The notes below the pieces were generated by a model. It was given only the letters and a program-made list of their open reading frames with translations. It was not told the DNA's origin and searched no databases. Both the position numbers and the translations under genes were made by a program. 64,000 nucleotides of DNA from Papaver somniferum (Eukaryota; Streptophyta; Magnoliopsida; Ranunculales; Papaveraceae): NCBI RefSeq assembly GCF_003573695.1, contig NW_020621936.1, forward strand, positions 13,516,001 through 13,580,000. The letters run 5' to 3'. Each line of letters starts with the position of its first letter. Position 1 is the stretch's first letter. Positions 44,231-54,081 of this stretch are shown in pieces.

Positions 44231-45325
44231 TTGAAGATTGTTGTTGAGATTGTTCAAATCAAGAAAGTGATTAAACAAATCAGTGAACCAGTTAAAAGAA
44301 AAATGATTAGAGTCAATGAAGATGACAAAAGATTGGAGTGTAATATGATAACAAAAACAATGGTTAATGAATTCCATGAAAACATCAAAGGAAGGATACA
44401 TAAACGAGATTTTGAAGGAAGGAAGATTATGGCGGTAGAAAATACATCACCCTTGAAAGAATGGGAAAAGCAAAAAATCACATTCATGGCGGCAGAAATA
44501 CCAAAAGAAAATTTGAACCACACATCTCCATTGGTTATTACAGTACCTATTACACGAAAAGAAAATGGGACAACAACAAAATCCACGGAAGAATGGATAT
44601 TGAACAGAACTTTAGTCGATACAGGGAGTTCAGTGGATATAATATTTTCTCATGCGTTCAAAGGAATGGGATTCAAAGATGAAGAAATGTCTTGTTCAAC
44701 ATATCTTGTTCATGGATTTGGAAAATACACAACAAAACCTAAAGGAGAAATAGTGGTGTGAATTCCACTAGGAGAAATCGAAACACAAGTGACACTATGC
44801 GTAGTGGATATGGAATCACCATATAACATGCTATTGGGGAGGCCATGGATACACGCAATTAAAGTTGTAGCATCAACATTGCATCAATGCATCAAGTTCC
44901 CCATGCCAAATGGAGTAGGTGATATTAGAAGAGATATTGACAATGCGAAATTATGTTATCAAATTGAAGTAAAGCATTATGAAGGACGAGCAAAAAGACG
45001 ACAATTTCGCAGAAAAATAACAAATGAGGCAAAGAAAGAAGAAGAATTTAGAGTGTACATGATAAGAGCAAAAGAAGGTAAAGGAATACCCAGCGAAATT
45101 TCAGAGGAAGAAGATGGACCTGCGAAGATGATAAAAGAGCCAACACCAATGGGAGAATCCAAGGCCAATTACACTGCGGCAGAACCAACAAAAGAAGTAA
45201 ATGTTGGAACTATAGAAGAACCCCTAATATTGAGGATTGGAACCACGATGGATGCAGAAGAGGAAGAAAGAACTGTCAATCTTTTGCGGGAATATAAAGA
45301 TATTTTTCGCGGGGAGCATGGATGA
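44231..45325 (+). pseudogene. gypsy2 copy 2 gag remnant, protease and linker
   Basis: One frame runs from 44,231 to 45,325 with a single TGA at 44,759-44,761, where copy 1 has CGA (Arg). The short N-terminal leader replaces gag. The protease active site TLVDTGSSVDII has Asp-Thr-Gly-Ser at 44,618-44,629; the C-terminal protease motif is LLGRPWIHA. A charged linker leads to the RT. An extra T in the T-run near 45,305 shifts the frame, and a later 1-bp loss near 45,340 restores it, so the RT frame is the same as the protease frame. The product would be part of the Gag-Pol precursor of the element. Confidence 0.85.
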
Positions 45326-45361
45326 TATACCCGGAATAGATCGTCAATTGCATGTCATAAG

Positions 45362-47992
45362 TTGGAGATTAACAAGAATGTGAGACCATTTAAACAGAGA
45401 ATAAGAAAAATCGCAACAACCTATCATCCTCAAATAGAAGAAGAATTACAGAAAATGCTTGAGGCGGGAATTATAAGAGAAGCTAAATACCCAGAGTGGA
45501 TAAAAAACATGGTTGTTGTTCCAAAGAAAAATAAAGGGATAATAATTTGCATAGATTTCACTGATTTAAACAAGGCTTGCCCTAAAGATAGTTTTCCATT
45601 GTCGGATATTCCTCAAATGGTTGAATCAGCAGCGGGAAATGATAGAGTATCTTCTTTAGATGGGTACAAAGGTTATAACCAAATCCCCCTCGCTGAAGAA
45701 GATCAAGAACATACTGCTTTTTTCGCTCCAAGAGGTTTATACTGTTATACAAAAATGTCGTTTGGTTTGCGAAATGCAGGAGCAACGTATCAAAGAATGG
45801 TAGAGAAGGTGTTCGCGAAATGGATACCCAAAACATTAGAGGTGTACATGGATGACATGTTAGTGAAGACTAAAGAAGCTAAAGATCATGTACAAGATTT
45901 GAGGGAGATTTTTGAACATATGCGACATTATAATATTAAACTGAACCCTGAAAAATGCATTTTTGGGGTTGCATCGGGAAAAATTTTAGGCTACATTGTA
46001 TCAAAAGAAGGAATACAAGTTGATCCAGAAAAGGTACAAGCAGTTCGTGACATGCCAACACCAGCAATGGTAAAGGATGTACAAAAATTGAACGGACTTT
46101 TAGCTTCACTAGGAAGATTCATTTCGCGATCATCAGACAAATGTAAACATTTTTTCAATATACTCAAGAAGGGTGCGAAATTCAAATGGACTGATGAATG
46201 TGAAAAAGCTTTTCAAGGGATCAAAAAACACCTCATGAATACATCTATTTTACAAAAGGAAGAACCAGGAGAAGAACTATTGATCTATCTTGTAACAACA
46301 TCACATGCTTTAAGCGTTGTGTTATTGCGAACGAATGCAGGAGTGGAAAAGCCCATTTATTACATCAGCAAACCATTTAATGCTGCAGAGAGGAATTATT
46401 CAAAGATTGAGAAGATAATTTTAGCATTAGTGTACGCCGCATTTAAACTTCGCATATATTTTCAAGCACACAAAATAAGGGTGCTAACAAAAGTACGAAT
46501 TGAATCAGTGATGAAGAATTCAAAAAGATCAGGTAGGGTGGAGAGATGGAATGCACAAGTAGGTCATTTCGAAATCAAATATGAAATATTATCTTCACCA
46601 AAATCGCAAGTTGTTGCAGATTTCTTAGAAGAATTTCCTTTAGAAGATGATGAAGCGGTGGAGGAGATGATGGATATAGAAGAAGAACATAGAGATCCAA
46701 AAGACTTATTAACAGAACCAAATAGATGGGAGATATTGGTAGATGGATCATCAAATGGGGAAGGCAATGGGGTTGGAATTGTTTTAATTTCGCCAGAAGG
46801 AGCGAAGATGGCTTTTTCATTCAGATTGGAATTCGCATCCACTAATAACGAAACGGAATATGAAGCTGTGGTACATCCCTTAAAGTTCGCAATAGAAATG
46901 AAACTAGAAAATGCCAGGATTACTAGTGATTCACATCTAGTTATTTGCCAAATAAATGGAGAGTATACTACAAATGAACCATCCTTGAAGAAATACAAGA
47001 AGCTCGTTGAAGAATTTTCTGCGAAAATCCCAAAGATAAAATGGAGGCACATTTCAAGGAAGGATCACAGACTCGCAGACGGTTTTGCTTTCATCTCAAG
47101 CATGATGAAAGATCCAACTGCGAGATGCATAAAAATACAGACACTTCTGTCACCATCAATAAATAAAGAAGAAGAAGAAGAAGAAGAAGAAGAGAACGTA
47201 ATGATGATAGAAGGTGGAGAAGAAGAACAAACGAACAATATCGCAGATTGGAGAACAGAACTTTATACATATTTGGTGAAAGGAGAAACACCAAGAAACA
47301 GATTGGAAGCACACAAGGTAAAAATCCGAGCAAAAAATTATGAATTAAGAGATGGGCTGCTATACCGAAAATCCTTTAATGGACCATCACTCATATGTTT
47401 GACACGAGAAGAAGGAGAAAAGGTGCTAAAAATGTTACATAGTGGGGATGCTGGCAATCATAGCGGGGGAATATCTTTGGCACATAGAGCAAAAATGCAA
47501 GGCTATTATTGGCCATACATGCACGAAGATGCAAAACAAATGTCAATACATTGCAAAGATTGTCAGCGGCACGAAAATAAAATACATGCACCTGGAGCAC
47601 CATTGTCATCTTCAACCAGTGTTTGGCCTTTTGGAAAGTGGGGCTTAGATATTGTGGGGCCATTTTTACCAGGATCTGGACAAAGAAGATATTTAATAGT
47701 CGCAACAGATTATTTCACAAAATGGACAGAAGTAAAGGAATTACAGCATATTCGCGACAAAGATATCTTTACATTCATATTTGAAAATATCATTTGCAGA
47801 TTCGGAATTCCCGCGCAGTTGGTATCTGATAATGGGAAACAGTTTGAAGGACAAAACATAGAAATCTTACTTAATGCATTTAAGATAAAATGTGGAAAGT
47901 CTACTCCTCTGTATCCACAAGCTAATGGACAGGCAAAGGCAACAAATAAAACAATTGCAGATATTAAAGAAAAAATTAGAAGGACATCATAG
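45362..47992 (+). pseudogene. gypsy2 copy 2 pol: RT, two RNase H domains, integrase
   Basis: An open frame of 876 codons without a needed ATG, being the middle of a polyprotein. RT lies at residues 1-260, with FTDLNKACPKDSF, SFGLRNAGATYQRM and the catalytic YMDD (45,845-45,856). The native RNase H at about 300-400 lacks its first catalytic Asp (LLIYLVTTSHALSVVL). The archaeal-type RNase H at about 455-590 keeps ILVDGSSNGEG, NETEYEA and TSDSHLV. A Glu-rich run is near 595-615. The integrase zinc region (GNHSGG ... CKDCQRH) lies at about 690-735. The core has Asp in GLDIVGPF and Asp in VSDNGKQF, but the catalytic Glu is Lys (AAG at 47,936-47,938). The frame is lost at about 47,950. This dual RNase H architecture defines the Tat lineage. 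Best preserved pol in the window, but not functional as it stands. Confidence 0.9.
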
Positions 47993-48480
47993 AGCATGGT
48001 GCGAACAAGTACATAATGCAGTATGGGTTTAACACAACTAGGAGAGAAGCTAGGAATGTCACCTTTTGTTTAACATACGGAGTTGAAGCGGTGTTACCAA
48101 CAGAAGTGTTATTCCGACGACACAAAAGAGAAGCTTGGGAGAAAAAACTTAGTGCGGGTTTGATCTTAACAAACTTGATGAGTTAGAAGAAAAAAAGAGA
48201 AAGAGCTTTACAACATATGGAGAATTATCAGCGAAGATTAGCGAGAATATAATAAACGTGTCAAAGTACGCGAATTTCAACCAGGAGATTTAGTTCTGCG
48301 AGAGACACCAATATCAGCGAGAAAAAAATGGTGGAAAGTTAGCGAAAAAATGGGATGGACCTTACATCATTAAGGAGATAGTTGGGACAGGAGCTTATAA
48401 ATTAATGGATCCAGAAGGTAGAGATGTTGGTCATAGACTTGACACCATGGAACAGATTGTACTTAAAAGATATTATCCAT
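47993..48480 (+). pseudogene. gypsy2 copy 2 integrase C-terminal part
   Basis: Sequence homologous to 39,600-40,102 but with many small deletions, for example near 48,028, 48,052, 48,240, 48,310 and 48,445. The motifs FQPGDLVLRETP and KKWDGPYII are recognisable at about 48,277-48,374 in shifting frames. Too broken to code. Confidence 0.75.
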
Positions 48481-49722
48481 AAGAAGCTTTGAGAAGTTAT
48501 GGACTCTGAAAGAATAGTTGCGAGATTATTCATATCAAAACAAGATCATGATGTGCGAAACTTCGCAGAGATAATCATAGAACAATGACATAAAAGAAAG
48601 GGGCGAACCTTTATGGCGTACACTAGTTCGCAATAAAATTTCGCAAGAGGCAAATGTAAGACCTAAAGTACGTCATATAAGGGGGTACCTGTTGCATGGC
48701 TCAGGGAAAGGCTACACCGCCACCGGAACCTGAGTCATGAATATTTGGGGGTCAATAAAGCCATCCGGGAGAGGCATTGGATTCTCAACTTAAGCATATG
48801 ACTTAGTTGGGGACTAAGGTAATAAGGACTCTCCAAAGTGCAGAATCTGACCAAGGCGCCGAGGTACACGGTTGAGTCAAGAGTGCAGGGGCGTCTGGAG
48901 CGTACCTTGCCATTCTTGACAAGTCTTGGCTTATACTGCACTCGGCCCGAAGAAAACCCCACTTAGGGTGCAGTCTCGTAACCATAAACCCTATAGGTAA
49001 AAGGGATAAGAGTGCGAAAACAACTGGTTGTTGTTAAGACCGGATGGGAGGAGCCAACCTTGTATGGTAGAGGTACGCCTCCTTGAAGGGGAACCAGGGG
49101 GAGATAAGGGCGGCACCCTCCATTAGGGAGCTGATAAGTGTCTTAAGACGCAAATGTCATGAGGCTTTTTACTCGCAAGGGTATTAAGGCTTGTCATATT
49201 TGTGCGACAATCCTGAAGAGGCAATAATAAAAAAGAAAAGATAAGACGAGATCAATGGGTTTTCGCATGAAAGTGCGAAGACGTCCTGCGATTTCGTCGC
49301 AAGACGGCAATGTAATGGGGCTTTATTTTCGCAAGAATATTTAGGCCTATCATATTGTCGCAACATTCCTGAAGAGGCAATAATACAAAAGAAAAGTTAA
49401 GGCAAGATCAATGGGTTTTTGCATGAAAGTGCAAGGACGTCCTGCGATTTTGTCGCAATGACAAGAGGTGGCATAATAAGACCTTTAATTAGGAAGGCAA
49501 AATAAGACCACATGACAAACAAAATATTTATAAGTATTCATAACAGATCATTTCTCGCAAGAAAAATAATGAGAGGCAAGTATGGGAATCAGTAAACAAG
49601 AGGCATTATCTTTCTCGCCAGCAAAATACTAAAAGAGAAAATTAATTAAAGTTGGTTGAAGAATATTATTCGCAAGAAATAATAGATGAAACAATTCAAG
49701 AAGATAGAACTAGATAAGAAGC
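48481..49722. other. gypsy2 copy 2 non-coding spacer
   Basis: Matches 40,103-41,377 of copy 1, including the 157-bp duplication. It is marked by many 1-bp indels relative to copy 1. No gene seen. Confidence 0.7.
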
Positions 49723-51992
49723 TCATGCTTCAGTATTAATTCCAGTAGAAGGAGACAATGGACGCTCTTCGCCAATGTTCTCATTATCGCCAACCTCTTC
49801 TTCATTTCGATTCTGATCTTCACCAACAATAATTCCTTTGAGAGGGACTTCTTTTTCGCCGCCACTTGATTATCGCCAGCAATTACTTCTTTAGAAGAGA
49901 TTTCTTTTTCGTTTCCATCTTGATTAGCACCAGTTGCTTCCTTAGAAGGGATCTCTTCTCTATCTTCCAAAAGACTATTCTCCACCACTTTCATAATCAT
50001 AATCACTGTCAGCAGGACGAGGAATTTCATCATCATCTACTTCCAAAGGTTCGATTGATGTAGGAGGAAGAGATTTGGACAATAAAATATCATTCACAAG
50101 AACTTCAGCCCGAGATGAACTTGACGAAGAAGTGCTCTCTGATGATTCATCTTGAATATCCTTAAAGTAAGCAATAATCAAGTCTTCTTTCTGCTCGGTC
50201 GCGAGAACCAAGGACAGAGACGAGTAGTGCATTTTCTTTGCGAATTTTGGCATATTTAGCCTCCAAAACAGAAATGGAGGAATGAAGATTTTTCTCAGAC
50301 TCTGCGAAAAGTAGAATACAAAATTTCAGTAAGATGAAGAACTCAAAAAGTATGACAAAGAAAAGATAGTTAAGGCAGTCAAACTATTATGACTACCTTC
50401 CTTTTGCGAAATAAGGTGTTGAATCAAGGTCAGACAACTATTCTCCCAACGGTCCATCGCATCATCAAATTTATCTCCAACTAAACCTTTAAGTCGAGAC
50501 TGAAGATTTTTCTCTTTAGAAATAAGAAAGGCATTTTTCTTCGCAAGAGAAGAATAAGATTCTTCTAATTTGGAATATTGTTCTTTAAGTTGGTTCGCCT
50601 TTACACTTAAAGCTATTCTACCTTGAATGAGTGTATCTCTTTCCGCGATAGATGACTCTGTTACTTCTTTAAGTTCATTTCTCAAAGAGCGAAGAGATTG
50701 TTCTTGGTCATCACATACTTTCTGAAGGATGCTAAGTTGTTGTGAAGATATCGCCATCTTTTTTAAACAAATTCGCTTCTCTTGAGATAGAGTTTTATTC
50801 TCATATGATAATGATTCCATCTCTAGATTAGATTTAGTTAAAGAATAAGAGAGGCGAGATATTTCATTACTTAATAAATCTTGCCTCCGAACTAATTGGG
50901 TATTTTCATTGGTAAGATTATTTATATGATCAACAGAGTATGAATAGAGATTATCTAATTGGTTATATTTATCCGTCAAAATCTCTTTATCAACACGGGC
51001 TTCTGCAACAACTGATTCAAATTGATATCTCTCCATTATTCGTTTCTGGTTTAAGGCTTAACATGCGAAAGAGGGATTTCAAGGATAATTAAATATGGAA
51101 AGGATAAAATCATTAGAAAGGCAAATTGAAGACACAGATAAGGAGATCATACCTCTCAGTTCATCATTCTTCTTGCGAAGATTGTCGCGATCCAGCGAAA
51201 CATTCTGGAGCTTTTGATTTTCGATACGAAGAGCATTACACTCTTTTTCCAAAGCTGTTTGCGAAGCAGCTCTGTCAGAGCCAAAATACTTACTCAGAAT
51301 TTCGCAAATACCATACTTGACATGATCAATGGGAGACTTCTTTCCATCATCCAGGACCTCAGACAAAACTTTGAAAGCAATATCTATTCCTTCCACAGCT
51401 TCTTTCGAAAAAGAAAGAGGCTCAGGTAGAGAACTGGCAATGATAGAAGGTTGGGAAACATTATCAATAGGAGGAGAAGAAGCTTCATTCACAGAAGGAT
51501 TAATAAGGGGGGTTTCAATCATTGAAAGGTCAGTTGAAAAAATGAAATTTGAGGCAACCTTTTCGCGAATTGGAGATAATGGTTTAACTTGCGAAGATGT
51601 CGCATGAGATTTTGAAGAGATAAGTAAGTGAAATGGAATAGAGGTTTCAACGGTTTTGAGGTGGCGAGATTTCTTGAGAGGTTTGTTGGAATCCTTATCA
51701 CCCTGCGAATCATAATCCAGATAAGAAACATAGGCAACAGTATTGTTATTAGAAAAGAATAATATTTCTTACTACCTTCTGATTCGCCGACTTTCTTTTG
51801 TTTTCAACAACTTATGCTGCGATTTGGAAATATTAGGGTTCTGAACCGTAAAAATTTGGTGTTAGAGGCGTTTTTGCTGAAATAACAACAATATGGGAAT
51901 CACATAAACAACATCAAATAAGGCAGTAAGCAAGATCAATTTCAGCAAAACCTATAAGAAAGTTAAAAGAAAACTAACCTCGATGAATCCAT
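49723..51992 (-). pseudogene. gypsy2 copy 2 antisense gene, five predicted exons
   Basis: Predicted exons on the minus strand: 51,992-51,979; 51,876-51,773; 51,702-51,153; 51,056-50,397; 50,301-49,723. All four introns (102, 70, 96 and 95 bp) have GT-AG ends, and phases join to one frame in exons 3 to 5. Exon 3 encodes a Ser/Pro-rich region then a Leu-rich start of coiled coil. Exon 4, about 220 residues, is a long predicted coiled coil (NLTNENTQLVRRQDLL, LRSLRNELKEV). Exon 5 has a basic segment and an acidic tail with 18-residue repeats. Exon 2 has indels here and exon 5 is frameshifted, so this copy is decayed; copy 1 keeps exon 2 open. No enzymatic motif seen. It resembles in place and orientation the antisense ORFs of Tat elements. 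Confidence 0.72.
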
Positions 51993-52206
51993 GGAAAACA
52001 CCAGCAGGAAGATTAATTCGTAAAAATTAAAAAAGAAGAAAATTACGAATGATGAATATCTACAGAGGGAACATTATGGAGATGAAGAAGAAATTTAAAA
52101 AGATTGAAAGAAGATGGAAGAAGAAAAAGTTACAATGGCGGATTTTGCAGAAGAACGATGAAGTTGCAGAGAAAATAAAATGAGAGAAAAAGAGAGTAAG
52201 AAAGAG

Positions 52207-52214
52207 TATATATA
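52207..52214 (-). promoter_or_regulatory. TATA box for antisense gene, copy 2
   Basis: TATATATA at the same 215-bp distance upstream of the antisense ATG (51,992) as in copy 1. Conservation of both spacing and motif supports a real antisense promoter. Confidence 0.55.
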
Positions 52215-52388
52215 GAGGAAATTTTTTCTCGAGAAGATAAACATGATTAATGCAAAAAGACGTGAGCGGTTAAAAAGCAGCAGTTACAAAAGACGTGTCA
52301 AGAAGCAGATGGGAGAAAGGATACGTGTGATAAATGCAGAATATGAAGTGATGGATAACTGCGGCATTTCTCACATCATTCTCTACTT

Positions 52389-52416
52389 CGCAGAGAAGAT
52401 ATAAGAAGAGGCAAGA
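52389..52416 (+). other. Polypurine tract before LTR-C
   Basis: The purine-rich run around AGAGAAGATATAAGAAGAGG ends next to the LTR-C start, as before LTR-B. Confidence 0.65.
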
Positions 52417-52805
52417 TGTAGGATCAGAATCTCGCAGCAACAATGCCTCAGCGAAATTATTAACAACACAACACAACAGTGTCGCAGAACAACTTCAAAA
52501 CCTAAATAATAAACGACGTCAGCTAAATCATGAGAAAAATTTGATGGTCCTGCGAAAGTTAGGGAGTTTGCGAGATTAACATATGTAAGATTGCGAGAAT
52601 GTCGCAAGCCATATCCGAAAATAAAGGACAGATTAGCTGTCATCCACTATGTAATTCCCTATACATAGTCGTTCAGTTGTAAAGAAAAAGAGAGAGATCT
52701 TTTTTGAGTGAGAAGCAAGTAAATAGGAGAGAGAAAAATTTAGATTATATGTTATTTTTTATTCCTTTATCTTTTCTTGTAAGATTGCTAAAAGATTGAT
52801 CAATA
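52417..52805 (+). repeat. gypsy2 LTR-C, truncated (389 bp)
   Basis: It starts TGTAGGATCAG and matches LTR-A and LTR-B up to TTGATCAATA, then stops. About the last 80-90 bp are missing, including the intact AATAAA signal, which is destroyed at the junction. The next base belongs to the copia-type LTR. Confidence 0.88.
52799..52805. other. Deletion junction with 7-bp microhomology
   Basis: ATCAATA is shared by the gypsy2 LTR (GATTGATCAATAAAATT) and the copia-type LTR (AAATCAATATTCACC). Sequence to the left is gypsy2 and to the right copia-type. This is the pattern left by end joining or illegitimate recombination. Confidence 0.75.
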
Positions 52806-54068
52806 TTCACCGTTAGAAGTAAAACCTGATTTAGATTCAAGCTAATATTTCTCAACCGTTAGATCGAAAACTTAGCTTGTCACACACACTTGAGATATAC
52901 GTTTATTGGGTTTGTGAAAACCGTGCCCAAACGTGTACGTGTATGTTGGTTCAACATAGTAACCCAAAAGGTTAACCATATGAGCATTTCATATTAACCT
53001 TGTTCTTCTTCACCATAACTAGTTCAATTGACTCAAATGAACTAGTTAGAAAGTTGTTCAATTTCTATGAGATCTTATGTAACTACACAAGACACAATTG
53101 AAACAAATATGATTCAATTCGATTTGAATTGGCTCATGAACTTTATATCCACGGTTTGCATATTTCATTCCTTAGTAATTTAAGTTTCATGTTCAGAGCG
53201 CATCTTTAGATCATAACCCACTCAAGTACGCAAGCAAGTTTGCGGACTTAAGGCAACCAGCAGAGTTTTCCAACCTCAGCAGAAAATCTCGGCAAGGAGA
53301 CTTCCGCCAGTTCGCGGACTAGGTTCGCGGACTAAACATGCAAACGAGTTTTTGGAAATCCCAACAGAAATTCTCGGCAAAAGAACTTCCGTCAGTTCGC
53401 GGACTGAGTACGCAAACTGAGTTCGCGGACTTGGCAAAGCCAATTCCTCCGGTTTCTCTCAATCAACAAAGTTCGCAAACTTTGGATTAAGGAATATGAC
53501 TTATGCACATATGTGTTACCACACAATGATTGGTTATATTGACCTAAACTCTCATTACAACCATTGAAACATTCTTAGAGGACGTTATATAGTTGTCACA
53601 CTATTTCTCGTCAAAGCGATTTTCAAAGTGATTGAAACAATATGACTTTCTTCATTAGGTGAAGATAAACCCGATGAAAGAGAAACGTTTTACCAACACA
53701 TGATTTCGAGATATAGATAGGCGAGATATACTCGGCTCGAAATATCAAGTGTGTATGATCCAGTCTATATAGCATACGAATTTTGTCTCATAAGAAGTAG
53801 GAGATAGAAGAGATAGACTTTTGAGTGATAGATAAGTTCAAGTCTCCACATACCTTTTTGTTGATGAAGTTCCACGGTTCCTTGAGTAGATCTTCGTCGT
53901 TGTATGATGAATCGCCATGAAGTCCTTGAGCTCAACTACACTTTTCTATCCTAGTCCGAGACTTAGCTATGTACACTAGAAATCAAGACTCATAGTTTTT
54001 ATCACTAACATTGACAAACATGCTTGAGATAGCAACGCATGCGAGGTCGACCGAGCTATGCTCTAACA
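52799..54068 (-). repeat. 3' LTR of copia-type element, truncated (1,270 bp)
   Basis: Aligns with 59,077-60,321. On the minus strand it begins TGTTAGAGCATAGCTCGG and is cut after about 1.27 kb of an expected 2.43 kb. Its missing end includes the LTR promoter-distal half. Confidence 0.9.
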
Positions 54069-54081
54069 ATCTTCTCCTTTG
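54069..54081 (-). other. Polypurine tract of copia-type element
   Basis: Minus strand CAAAGGAGAAGAT directly precedes the 3' LTR start TGTTAGAGC. Correct position and composition for plus-strand priming. Confidence 0.75.

Larger units (their letters stand above)
37117..52805 (+). mobile_element. gypsy2: double Tat-lineage element (LTR-internal-LTR-internal-LTR)
   Basis: Three copies of a short LTR (37,117; 43,727; 52,417) separate two internal regions of about 6.1 and 8.2 kb with the same gene order: primer site, gag remnant, protease, RT, RNase H, archaeal RNase H, integrase, spacer, antisense gene, polypurine tract. The first internal region has a deletion of 1.76 kb from RT to integrase and about 0.35 kb missing from the antisense gene. 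Sharing of the central LTR suggests recombination between two copies. The 3' end is lost at 52,805. Confidence 0.88.

Noticed and set aside
46564..47333. Minus-strand ORFs opposite gypsy2 pol
   Set aside because: They are shadows of the pol coding strand, Leu/Ser-rich complements of Glu/Lys-rich coding, without start or splice support.
45362..47992. Host gene encoding a large polymerase-like protein
   Set aside because: RT, RNase H and integrase order between LTRs shows retrotransposon pol; it lacks an ATG at the start and is flanked by frameshifts.
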